Below are positions 1 through 6,229 of a stretch of 9,779 nt of DNA, piece after piece; position 1 is the stretch's first letter, and every line of letters begins with the position of its first letter. The notes under the pieces are model-generated. The model saw only the letters and a list, made by a program, of their open reading frames with translations. It was not told where the DNA came from and did not search any database. The stretch is from Frankiales bacterium (GTDB taxonomy: Bacteria > Actinomycetota > Actinomycetes > Mycobacteriales > SCTD01). The stretch covers positions 1-9,779 of the forward strand of contig JAOPWI010000170.1 of assembly GCA_025965755.1 (NCBI GenBank), given 5' to 3'. The translations under genes were made by a program, and so were the position numbers.

Positions 1-72
1 CGGGCTGCCCGGCGCGCCGGCGGAAGCGCCGCCCGGGGGCCGCCACGGAGCCGGGCACGCCGCCCACAACGG
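1..72. other. Left-edge segment with no supportable gene
   Basis: This 72-base stretch is extremely GC-rich and open in all three plus frames, so an open frame says nothing here. It could be the 3' end of a gene that converges on qcrB, or intergenic DNA. I see no stop codon, start codon with ribosome binding site, or protein motif that would decide. It contains a 12-base palindrome (CCGGCGCGCCGG at 9-20), of a kind expected by chance at this base composition. Confidence 0.3.
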
Positions 73-109
73 CGAACGGCCCCGCTCCGGTGGGGAGCGG
101 GGCCGTTCG
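73..109 (-). terminator. Strong hairpin terminator after qcrB
   Basis: An inverted repeat with arms at 74-88 (GAACGGCCCCGCTCC) and 94-108 is perfect over 15 base pairs. It gains a sixteenth C-G pair (73/109) and encloses a 5-base loop (GGTGG). It begins 14 bases past the qcrB stop codon in the direction of qcrB transcription. No run of U follows the stem on the minus strand (the RNA continues CGUUGUGG), so this is the U-tract-poor hairpin type common in high-GC actinobacteria rather than a textbook intrinsic terminator. Because the stem is symmetric it could also stop a plus-strand transcript entering from the left. Position and stem length make the terminator reading likely; actual termination efficiency is inferred. 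Confidence 0.85.
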
Positions 110-123
110 GACGGTGTGCGGGA

Positions 124-1788
124 CTACTCGGGCTGGCTGCCCCGGCCGCTCTTCTCGAACTGCGGGAGCGTGGCCTCGGGCCGCGGAGCCGCGGTGTCCT
201 GGTTGCGCTTGCTCTCGCGGAAGAAGCCACCGGCACCCTTGGCCGCCGTGACGAGGTGCTTGTCGCCGTGGCCGGGGCCGGTCGGGTGGCCGGGCTGACC
301 GTGGGCGGTCGGGCCGTCCAGCATGGGCCGGTCGGACTCGACCCCGGTGAGCATGATCTGGTGCGGCACCGGGAGCGGGACGGTCTCCTCGATGTACTCA
401 CCCGACGGCAGCCGGCGGATGGTCCCGGACTCGATGCCGTGGTGGACCAGCTCGTCGTCGCTGCGCTGCAGCGCCAGGCACCAGCGCTTGGTGATCCAGT
501 AGGCGAGGGGCGGCAGAACGAACAGGCCGAGGCGCCCCGCGTACGTCGTGTGGTTGACGCTGATGCGGAACACGTGCGCCAGGACGTCGTTGCCGCCCGA
601 GAGCAGCAGCACCAGGTAGAAGGTCAGCGCCATCGCGCCGAAGGCGGTGCGGACCGGGACGTCGCGCGGGCGGTCCAGCAGGTTGTGGTACGCCCGGTCG
701 CCGGTGAAGCGCTGCTCGAGCCAGGGGTACAGCGCGAGCAGGGTGAAGATGATGCCAGGCATGATCACGGCCGGCACGAGGATGTTCAGCGGGATCGTGT
801 GGCCGAGCTCGCGGATCTCCCAGTTGGGCATGAGCCGCGAGGAGCCGTCCAGCCAGCCGACGTACCAGTCCGGCTGCGAGCCGGCGGTGACCTGCGAGGG
901 GTCGTACGGGCCGTAGTTCCACACCGGGTTGATCTGCGCCAGACCACCCAGGCCGGCCAGGACGCCGAAGACCAGGAAGAAGAAGCCACCCGCCTTGGCG
1001 GCGTAGGCCGGGAACAGCCGGCTGCCGATGACGTTGTCCTCGGTCCGCCCGGGACCGGCGAACTGGGTGTGCTTCTGGTACCAGATCATCATCATGTGGA
1101 AGGTGATGAGGCCCAGAATGATCGCGGGCACCAGCAGGATGTGGATGGCGTACAGGCGCTCGATGATCGCGTCGCCGGGGTACTCGCCGCCGAAGACGAG
1201 GAACGCCACCCAGGTGCCGGCGATCGGGATCGACAGCATGATCGAGTAGGCGATCCGCAGGCCCGTGCCGGAGAGCAGGTCATCCGGCAGGGAGTAGCCG
1301 GCGAAGCCCTCGACGATGCCCAGCACCAGCAGGCCGACGCCGATGACCCAGTTGAGCTCGCGCGGCTTGCGGAAGGCGCCGGTGAAGAAGACGCGCATCA
1401 GGTGCACGACGATCGACGCCATGAACAGCAGCGCCGCCCAGTGGTGGATCTGCCGCATGAGCAGGCCGCCGCGGACGTCGAAGGAGATGTCCAGCGTCGA
1501 GGCGTAGGCCTGCGACATCGTGATGCCCTTGAGCGGGATGTAGCTGCCCTGATAGACGACCTCACGCGTGGTGGCGTCGTAGAAGAAGGTCAGGTACGTG
1601 CCGGTGAGCAGCAGGATGATGAACGAGTAGAGCGCGATCTCGCCCAGCATGAACGACCAGTGGTCCGGAAAGACCTTGTTCAGGCTCCGGCGCACGAAGT
1701 TCGAGGAGCCGAGCCGGTCGTCGACCCACTCCGCGGTGCCCGCGGCTGCCTTGCCACCGAGAGTCTGAGGGGGAAGGGGCTGGCTCAT
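124..1788 (-). CDS. qcrB: Cytochrome bcc (bc1-type) complex cytochrome b subunit, QcrB
   Basis: The protein has 554 residues. It is the membrane cytochrome b of the actinobacterial menaquinol:cytochrome c oxidoreductase and carries hemes bL and bH and the quinol sites. Seen in the sequence: two histidine pairs on neighbouring helices (H115/H129 and H216/H231), the Qo-site signature PDWY at 306-309 (actinobacterial form of PEWY), and about eight hydrophobic helices up to residue ~435. A hydrophilic C-terminal tail of ~120 residues follows, with a Gly/His-rich patch at 496-511. Length and tail fit actinobacterial QcrB (~550 residues), which is longer than mitochondrial cytochrome b. The ATG start at 1788 overlaps the qcrA stop by four bases (ATGA) and has a good Shine-Dalgarno eight bases upstream. 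The open frame continues upstream inside qcrA in another frame, but that extension is arginine-rich shadow sequence and is rejected. It is last in the ctaE-qcrCAB operon and followed by a strong hairpin. Helix count is by eye. Confidence 0.97.
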   Translation of the reverse strand: MSQPLPPQTLGGKAAAGTAEWVDDRLGSSNFVRRSLNKVFPDHWSFMLGEIALYSFIILLLTGTYLTFFYDATTREVVYQGSYIPLKGITMSQAYASTLDISFDVRGGLLMRQIHHWAALLFMASIVVHLMRVFFTGAFRKPRELNWVIGVGLLVLGIVEGFAGYSLPDDLLSGTGLRIAYSIMLSIPIAGTWVAFLVFGGEYPGDAIIERLYAIHILLVPAIILGLITFHMMMIWYQKHTQFAGPGRTEDNVIGSRLFPAYAAKAGGFFFLVFGVLAGLGGLAQINPVWNYGPYDPSQVTAGSQPDWYVGWLDGSSRLMPNWEIRELGHTIPLNILVPAVIMPGIIFTLLALYPWLEQRFTGDRAYHNLLDRPRDVPVRTAFGAMALTFYLVLLLSGGNDVLAHVFRISVNHTTYAGRLGLFVLPPLAYWITKRWCLALQRSDDELVHHGIESGTIRRLPSGEYIEETVPLPVPHQIMLTGVESDRPMLDGPTAHGQPGHPTGPGHGDKHLVTAAKGAGGFFRESKRNQDTAAPRPEATLPQFEKSGRGSQPE

Positions 1789-2981
1789 GGCTTGCGCTCC
1801 CAGTACGAGGGGCCGACGGGCTCGTTGAAGTCGCCCTGTGCGATGAAATATCCGTCCTGGTCCACGCTGATCGCCAGTTGAGGCAGCGGGCGGGAGGCCG
1901 GCCCGAACTTCACCAGCGCGCCCTCCGCGGCGTCGAACGTCGACTGGTGGCAGGGGCAGAGCAGGTTGTGCGTCTGCTGCTCGTAGAGCTTGACCGGGCA
2001 GCCCAGGTGGGTGCAGACGCTGGAGTAGACGATGTGGCCGTCCACGGCCCAGTCGTCGCGACCGGGCAGCGGCGTGAGCACCTCGGGGCGCATGCGGATG
2101 AGCAGGGCCGGCGAGTCGGCGATCTTGGTGCCCCGCGGGACGTCCGGGAAGACGCTCTCGACGGCGCCGATCTGCAGGTCGCCCATCTTGACCGGGGTGC
2201 CGTTCTGGCGGATCAGCCGGACACCCTTCTTCCACGCCGTCTTCTCCAGGGCGCGCTCCTTGTGGGCGTACGGGCCCAGCGTGAACAGCAGCGGAACCGG
2301 CAGCGCGGCGAGCGAGCCGGCGCCGAGCAGCAGCGAGTTGCGCAGCAGCTTGCGGCGGGGCAGGCCGGAGTCCTGGAAGCCCTGCTGGATGGCCGCGACG
2401 GTGGCGGTGCGCTCGTCGGCGGGGGAGCCGAACGGGTGGCGCTCCTGGACCGCCTCCTCGTCGACCATGAGCTCCTTGGCCCAGACGACGGCGCCGGCAC
2501 CGATGCCGAACAGCGCGATCATCATGGTCAAGCCGAGCAGGGGCGTGTAGTAGGGGTTGCCCTCCTCCACGCCGAAGGTGAACGGCCAGAACCAGAAGAC
2601 CCCGAAGAAGCCGACCACGCCGAGCACGGAGAGCAGGAACAGCGAGGCGACCTTGCGCTCCGAGCGCCTGGCCTGCGCCGGGTCGAGGGGCTCGTTGCCG
2701 CGGGGCTGGTCCAGCTCGGCCGGCTCCGGGGCGTGGTGCTCGCTGTGCTGGCCCTCGTCGCGCCCGCTGTCGCGCAGCTGCTGACGGCTGTCGGTGTTCT
2801 GGAAGTCCGCGCCGGTCAGCTCCGAGCCGCGGGTGTCGCCACCCGAGGACTGGGGGCCGGGGGAGCGCAGCCGGTCGCGGATCGAGCCGGCGGCCTCGGC
2901 AGAGGTCTGGCCGCCGCGGGGCTCGCTGGTGGGCTGCTGCCCACCGGTGTCGCCGGTGCCGGGGGTGAGAGGGGTGCTCAT
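1785..2981 (-). CDS. qcrA: Cytochrome bcc complex Rieske iron-sulfur subunit, QcrA
   Basis: The protein has 398 residues. It carries the [2Fe-2S] cluster that takes an electron from menaquinol at the Qo site and passes it to QcrC. Cluster motifs are CTHLGC (323-328) and CPCH (342-345): C323, H325, C342 and H345 are the expected iron ligands and C328-C344 the expected disulfide. Residues 1-~108 are hydrophilic, rich in S, G, P, Q and probably disordered. Three hydrophobic segments follow near 112-133, 147-168 and 214-236. A twin-arginine sequence (PRRKLLRN, 208-215) immediately precedes the third segment. In Streptomyces coelicolor such a Rieske protein is known to use Sec for the first two helices and Tat for the third, which moves the folded cluster domain outward; this protein has the same layout. 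The start ATG overlaps the qcrC stop (ATGA). No strong Shine-Dalgarno is visible, so coupling to qcrC is likely. Confidence 0.97.
   Translation of the reverse strand: MSTPLTPGTGDTGGQQPTSEPRGGQTSAEAAGSIRDRLRSPGPQSSGGDTRGSELTGADFQNTDSRQQLRDSGRDEGQHSEHHAPEPAELDQPRGNEPLDPAQARRSERKVASLFLLSVLGVVGFFGVFWFWPFTFGVEEGNPYYTPLLGLTMMIALFGIGAGAVVWAKELMVDEEAVQERHPFGSPADERTATVAAIQQGFQDSGLPRRKLLRNSLLLGAGSLAALPVPLLFTLGPYAHKERALEKTAWKKGVRLIRQNGTPVKMGDLQIGAVESVFPDVPRGTKIADSPALLIRMRPEVLTPLPGRDDWAVDGHIVYSSVCTHLGCPVKLYEQQTHNLLCPCHQSTFDAAEGALVKFGPASRPLPQLAISVDQDGYFIAQGDFNEPVGPSYWERKP
1797..1801 (-). promoter_or_regulatory. Ribosome binding site of qcrB
   Basis: GGGAG on the minus strand, eight bases before the qcrB ATG and inside the last codons of qcrA. 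It supports the start at 1788 over the longer open frame, and with the ATGA overlap suggests translational coupling of qcrA to qcrB. Confidence 0.8.
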
Positions 2982-3745
2982 GCGCGGTTGCCGATCCAGA
3001 GGGTGAGGACGACGAGGCTGCCGATGCCGACGAGGAAGACGACCAGGCCCTCGGGGACCGGGCCGAAGCGACCCAGGTCGTTGCCGCCGGGCTGCGCGGC
3101 CGTCATGAGGTAGCGCACGTAGCGGGTGATGGCCTTCTTCTCCTCGACGGAGAGCTGGTTGTCACCGAAGCGGGGCATCGACTCGGGCCCGTGCTGCATC
3201 GCGGTGTAGATGACCCGGGCGCTGGCCGGCTTCAGGCTCGGCGCGTACTTGCCGTAGGTCAGCGCACCACCGGCGCCACCGGCGTTGTGGCAGCTGGCGC
3301 AGTTGGTGCGGAACATCTCGCCGCCCTCCTGCAGGTCGCCGTCGGTCAGCGAGCCGGTGGGCAGCACCGGGCCGCCGCCGTTGCGCTGGATGTACGCGGC
3401 GAGGGCGTCGATCTCCGGGGTCGTGTACCGGACCTTCTTGCGCGGCGCCTGCACCGTGCCGAAGGCCAGCGGCATGCGGCCGCTCTCGACCTGGAAGACG
3501 ACGGCGGACGCGCCGACGCCGACCAGGCTCGGCCCGCCGGCACCGCCCTCGAGGTCGAGGCCGTGGCAGGTGGAGCAGCCCTGCAGGTACAGCCGCCGGC
3601 CGTCCTCGACGGACAGCGACTGCGGCGCCTGCTCGGTAGCTGCGCTCTTCGGCGCGCCGAACGCGGTGTACAGCCCGCCCACCATGGTGAGGGCGAGCAG
3701 CAGGACCGCGTAGTTCGACAGCCGGCTCGTACGGGAGGTGCTCAC
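2978..3745 (-). CDS. qcrC: Cytochrome bcc complex diheme cytochrome c subunit, QcrC
   Basis: The protein has 255 residues from the GTG at 3745. It is the diheme cytochrome cc that replaces both cytochrome c1 and soluble cytochrome c in actinobacteria and hands electrons to the CuA site of aa3 oxidase inside the supercomplex. Seen: an N-terminal signal-anchor (~11-31), two heme-binding CXXCH motifs (CSTCH 57-61 and CASCH 149-153), probable axial methionines M91 (GRMPL) and M190 (ESMPRF), and a C-terminal membrane helix (~230-251). The frame is open 17 codons further upstream to an ATG at 3796, but that extension (charged and His-rich) overlaps the ctaE 3' end in another frame and would spoil the signal anchor. 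The GTG lies 11 bases after the ctaE stop, with a GAGAG ribosome binding sequence between them. ctaE and qcrC are therefore almost certainly co-transcribed. Confidence 0.96.
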   Translation of the reverse strand: MSTSRTSRLSNYAVLLLALTMVGGLYTAFGAPKSAATEQAPQSLSVEDGRRLYLQGCSTCHGLDLEGGAGGPSLVGVGASAVVFQVESGRMPLAFGTVQAPRKKVRYTTPEIDALAAYIQRNGGGPVLPTGSLTDGDLQEGGEMFRTNCASCHNAGGAGGALTYGKYAPSLKPASARVIYTAMQHGPESMPRFGDNQLSVEEKKAITRYVRYLMTAAQPGGNDLGRFGPVPEGLVVFLVGIGSLVVLTLWIGNRA

Positions 3746-3756
3746 GGTCTGCTCTC

Positions 3757-4362
3757 TCACTTGATGATGTAGATCGTGGCGAACAGCCCGATCCACACCA
3801 CGTCGACGAAGTGCCAGTAGTAGGACACGACGATGGCGCTGGTCGCCTTCTCAGGCGTGAAACGGCCGACCCTCGAGCGCATCAGCACGATGACAAAGGC
3901 CACGAGGCCACCTGTCACGTGCATGCCGTGGAAGCCGGTCGTCAGGTAGAAGACGGAGCCGTACGGGCTCGAGGACAGGGTCAGGCCCGCGTGGACCAGC
4001 TCCATGTACTCGTAGACCTGGCCGAGGACGAAGACGGTGCCCATGAGCAGCGTCAGCGAGAACCAACGGCGCAGCCCGTAGACGTCGCCCCGCTCGGCGG
4101 CGAACACACCCATCTGACAGGTAAACGACGACGCCACCAGGATGACGGTGTTGGTGGTGGAGAACGGGACGTTGAGCTCCCCAGCGAACTCCCCCCACAC
4201 CTCCCCTCCGGTGACGGAACGGATGGTGAAGTACATCGCGAACAGTGCCGCGAAGAACATCAACTCGGACGAGAGCCAGACGATGGTCCCGACCGCGACC
4301 ATGTTCGGTCGCGTCAGGGAGCCGTGCGCCGGCACCTTCTCCAGCACGGAAGCAGTGGCCAC
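3757..4362 (-). CDS. ctaE: Cytochrome c oxidase (aa3) subunit III, CtaE
   Basis: The protein has 201 residues from the GTG at 4362. Subunit III of heme-copper oxidase is an integral membrane protein without redox cofactors; it stabilises subunit I and its proton uptake. Five hydrophobic helices are visible (about 22-48, 68-88, 99-118, 140-161, 182-200). Family motifs are present: WLSSELMFF (29-37), FHGMHV (144-149) and YWHFVDVVW (182-190). The length fits the five-helix actinobacterial form rather than the seven-helix mitochondrial one. The same frame runs 137 codons further upstream, across the promoter region and under ctaG on the opposite strand, but that part is Arg/Pro-rich shadow and is rejected. 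No Shine-Dalgarno lies close to the GTG (nearest GGAG is ~26 bases away), whereas a possible -10 box (CAGAAT) sits six bases upstream, so the mRNA may be leaderless. First gene of ctaE-qcrCAB. Oxidase subunits I and II are not in this window. Confidence 0.95.
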   Translation of the reverse strand: MATASVLEKVPAHGSLTRPNMVAVGTIVWLSSELMFFAALFAMYFTIRSVTGGEVWGEFAGELNVPFSTTNTVILVASSFTCQMGVFAAERGDVYGLRRWFSLTLLMGTVFVLGQVYEYMELVHAGLTLSSSPYGSVFYLTTGFHGMHVTGGLVAFVIVLMRSRVGRFTPEKATSAIVVSYYWHFVDVVWIGLFATIYIIK

Positions 4363-4368
4363 CCGGGC

Positions 4369-4374
4369 ATTCTG
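4369..4374 (-). promoter_or_regulatory. Possible leaderless -10 box for ctaE-qcrCAB
   Basis: CAGAAT on the minus strand ends six bases before the ctaE GTG. It matches TATAAT at four of six positions but lacks the first T of TANNNT. The spacing equals that of the five better boxes in this window, which is the main reason to call it. No convincing -35 is seen. Confidence 0.4.
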
Positions 4375-4436
4375 GCAGGCCGGAACGGCTCCCTCCACGC
4401 GGGGTGGCCCGACAGGCCGGGCGCGTGTCGCCGGCC

Positions 4437-4442
4437 TAGTCT
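4437..4442 (+). promoter_or_regulatory. -10 box of ctaG, predicted leaderless start
   Basis: TAGTCT ends six bases before the GTG at 4449, which places the expected transcription start at the first base of the start codon. No Shine-Dalgarno precedes the GTG. Actinobacteria are known to use TANNNT boxes and to make many leaderless mRNAs with ATG or GTG at the 5' end. No clear -35 is present. Confidence 0.7.
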
Positions 4443-4448
4443 GAACCG

Positions 4449-5351
4449 GTGCTGACACCGCTGGCCCACGCGGACGGGCTCCCCGAGTTCGGGCCGCTGT
4501 CCGTGCTGACGCAGACGCGGCTCGAGCCGTTCCCGGTGGCGCTGGTGCTGCTCGTCGGCGGCCTCTACCTGTTCGGGGTGTCGCGGCTGCGGGCGCGGGG
4601 CGACGCCTGGCCCGTCGGGCGCACGGTGGCGTTCGTCGGTCTGGGCCTGGGCACGGTGGCTCTCGCGACGATGTCCGGCCTCGCGGCCTACGACGAGTCG
4701 CTGTTCGGCGCGCACATGGTCCAGCACATGCTGCTGACGATGGTCGCGTCGGTGTTCCTCGCCCTCGGCGCACCGGTGACGCTGGCCCTGCGCACGCTGC
4801 CCGGGCGGCCGCGGCGCGCGCTGCTGGCGCTGCTGCACAGCCGGCTGGTGGCGCTCGTCACCTTCCCGCTGTTCCCGTGGCTGCTGTTCGTGGCCAGCCC
4901 GTTCGCCCTCTACTTCACCGGCTGGTACGAGGCGACGCTGGACAGCCGGCTGCTGCACGAGCTGCTGCACGTGCACTTCCTGGCCGTCGGCGCGCTGTTC
5001 TTCTGGCCGCTGCTGGGCCTCGACCCGGTGCCCGGCCGGGTCGGCCACCCGATGCGGATGCTGCTGGCCGCCTCGACGCTGCCCTTTCACGCCTTTCTGG
5101 GCGTCGCCGTCATGAGCGTGGAGCCGGACGGGCGCGGCCTGATCGCGCCGGACCACTATCTCGGGATGCACACGCTGGCCGAGGCGGTGTTCCAGCAGCA
5201 GCTCGGCGGCGGGCTGCTGTGGGCGTCCGGCGACATCGTCGGGCTGCTGTTCGTCTTCACCATGCTGTTCCAGTGGATGCGGGCCAGCGAGCGGGAGGCC
5301 GTCCGGGAGGATCGGCGCCTGGACCGCCTCGACGCGCCCGCCGGGGTCTGA
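4449..5351 (+). CDS. ctaG: CtaG-type (caa3_CtaG) cytochrome c oxidase assembly membrane protein
   Basis: The protein has 300 residues with about seven hydrophobic helices. It resembles the caa3_CtaG family (Bacillus CtaG type), needed for oxidase maturation and linked to copper delivery; it is unrelated to the Cox11-type CtaG of proteobacteria. Conserved histidine-rich segments are visible: HMVQHMLLT (89-97), HELLHVHF (170-177), FWPLLGLDP (185-193), LPFHAFLG (211-218), and a late GGGLLWASGD (253-262). H89, H93, H170, H174 and H214 are plausible metal or structural residues. Some actinobacteria carry this domain fused to CopD; here it stands alone. The start is GTG at 4449, chosen because a TAGTCT box lies six bases upstream. 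The gene is divergent from ctaE, and the next gene begins on the base after its stop (TGAGTG). Proximity to ctaE supports a role in aa3 oxidase assembly. Metal binding is inferred. Confidence 0.9.
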   Translation: MLTPLAHADGLPEFGPLSVLTQTRLEPFPVALVLLVGGLYLFGVSRLRARGDAWPVGRTVAFVGLGLGTVALATMSGLAAYDESLFGAHMVQHMLLTMVASVFLALGAPVTLALRTLPGRPRRALLALLHSRLVALVTFPLFPWLLFVASPFALYFTGWYEATLDSRLLHELLHVHFLAVGALFFWPLLGLDPVPGRVGHPMRMLLAASTLPFHAFLGVAVMSVEPDGRGLIAPDHYLGMHTLAEAVFQQQLGGGLLWASGDIVGLLFVFTMLFQWMRASEREAVREDRRLDRLDAPAGV

Positions 5352-5780
5352 GTGCGGCTGCTCGACCGCCTCCGGCGACGGGTGGGACCCGCGCCGCTGC
5401 CCGCCTACGCCGACGACGGCTCACTGACGCTGCTCGTCTGCGCGCCCGACCCGGCCCGGGCCGACAGCGCGGTCGTGGCGGAGGCGGCCGGGCGGGGCGT
5501 CGACCTGTCCGCGCCGGTGCTGGTGCGGCACCACCTGGTCGGGCTGCCCGACCGGGCCGCCGTCGACCGGGCGGCCGAGCTGCTCGCGCAGGACGGCTAC
5601 GCGCTGACCGTGCTCGGCGGGCCCCCGTACGCCGTGCGCGCCTGGCGCACCCAGCTGCTGACCGGACTGGGCGCCGCCCAGGAACGCTCCCGGATGGCCG
5701 GGCTCGCCCAGCGGCTCGGCGGCGACGTCGCCGGGTGGGACGCGCTCGGTCCGGCCGCCTCGGTAGTCTCCGGCCCATGA
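5352..5780 (+). CDS. Small RraB-like (ribonuclease E inhibitor RraB family) protein
   Basis: The protein has 142 residues, is soluble and has no signal peptide. I place it tentatively in the RraB family from the pattern: a beta strand (SLTLLVCAP, 24-32), then a helix and the phrase GRGVDLSAPVLVRHHL (47-62), a helix ending in a GY strand (QDGYALTVLG, 80-89), W98, and a terminal helix running into GGDVAGWDALG (123-133), like the GGxYDGW ending of RraB. In E. coli RraB binds RNase E and inhibits mRNA decay; what actinobacterial relatives do is not known to me. The GTG start abuts the ctaG stop (TGAGTG). Its own stop overlaps the next gene's ATG (ATGA). A weak CGGGG sequence lies six or so bases before the GTG. 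It probably depends on ctaG for transcription and translation. Alternative: an unrelated hypothetical protein with the same alpha/beta pattern. Confidence 0.6.
   Translation: MRLLDRLRRRVGPAPLPAYADDGSLTLLVCAPDPARADSAVVAEAAGRGVDLSAPVLVRHHLVGLPDRAAVDRAAELLAQDGYALTVLGGPPYAVRAWRTQLLTGLGAAQERSRMAGLAQRLGGDVAGWDALGPAASVVSGP
5764..5769 (+). promoter_or_regulatory. -10 box of the receiver gene and trpD, inside the RraB-like gene
   Basis: TAGTCT ends seven bases before the ATG at 5777 and is the same hexamer as before ctaG. It lies within the last codons of the RraB-like gene. It predicts a leaderless transcript carrying the receiver gene and trpD independently of ctaG. No Shine-Dalgarno is present at this start. 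Confidence 0.6.
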
Positions 5781-6229
5781 GCGACCCGCACGCCTCGCAC
5801 GACGCGCCGCCGCCCCGTACCCACACCGTGGTCGTCTACAGCAACGACGCGGCGGTGCGCGCCGCCGTGCGGTCGGCCGTCGGCCGCCGCCCGGCGCCGG
5901 ACCTGGGCCGGGTGGAGTGGTTCGAGTGCGCGACCGGTCCTGAGGTCGTGGCCCGCACCGACCGGGGAGGTGTCGACCTCGCGATCCTGGACGGCGAGGC
6001 CTGGCCGACCGGCGGCATGGGCCTGGCCAAGGCCATGAAGGACGAGCTCACCGACTGCCCGCCGACGCTGGTCCTCATCGCCCGGCGCGACGACGCCTGG
6101 CTGGCGACGTGGTCGCTGGCGGACGCCGTCGTGAGCCACCCCATCGACGCGCCGGAGATCGCCGCGCGGGCGGCGGAGCTGCTGCGCCGCCGGGACGCGG
6201 CGCTGCCGGTCCGCCGCGCCGTCGGCTAG
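5777..6229 (+). CDS. Degenerate receiver-domain (response regulator-like) protein, no output domain
   Basis: The protein has 150 residues: a short hydrophilic N-terminus (1-16) and one domain with the CheY-like alternation of strands and helices. Strand 1 is TVVVYSND (17-24), strand 3 VDLAILDGEAWP (66-77), strand 4 TLVLIARRDDAW (97-108), strand 5 DAVVSHPID (116-124), then a last helix. Compared with canonical receivers, D72 sits at the phospho-acceptor position. The acidic pair of strand 1 is replaced by S22/N23 (D24 follows), the Thr/Ser of strand 4 by I101, and the Lys of strand 5 by H121 (SHP instead of the usual T/S-K-P). With the Mg2+ and switch residues missing, ordinary aspartyl phosphorylation is doubtful. 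No DNA-binding domain follows. The ATG overlaps the previous stop (ATGA), and its stop TAG overlaps the trpD GTG by one base (TAGTG), so trpD is likely translationally coupled to it. Ligand and partner are unknown. Confidence 0.75.
   Translation: MSDPHASHDAPPPRTHTVVVYSNDAAVRAAVRSAVGRRPAPDLGRVEWFECATGPEVVARTDRGGVDLAILDGEAWPTGGMGLAKAMKDELTDCPPTLVLIARRDDAWLATWSLADAVVSHPIDAPEIAARAAELLRRRDAALPVRRAVG

Noticed and set aside
9..20. CCGGCGCGCCGG palindrome at the left edge
   Set aside because: Perfect 12-base GC palindromes are common by chance at this composition; no second copy or flanking context suggests a site.
256..1881. 541-codon plus-strand open frame opposite qcrB
   Set aside because: Low-complexity Arg/Val/Asp/Gln-rich shadow of an unmistakable cytochrome b gene; no promoter or ribosome binding site of its own.
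1789..2235. 149-residue N-terminal extension of QcrB
   Set aside because: It lies inside qcrA in another frame and is Arg/Pro/Gly-rich, whereas the ATG at 1788 has a good ribosome binding site and an ATGA overlap.
4363..4773. 137-residue N-terminal extension of CtaE
   Set aside because: It covers the promoter region and the antisense of ctaG. Its composition is shadow-like, and subunit III of normal length begins at 4362.
5777..6229. Possible tryptophan attenuation leader before trpD
   Set aside because: The receiver protein has four Trp codons (W48, W76, W108, W112), but they are scattered, there is no short Trp-rich leader peptide, and no terminator/antiterminator pair stands between it and trpD.
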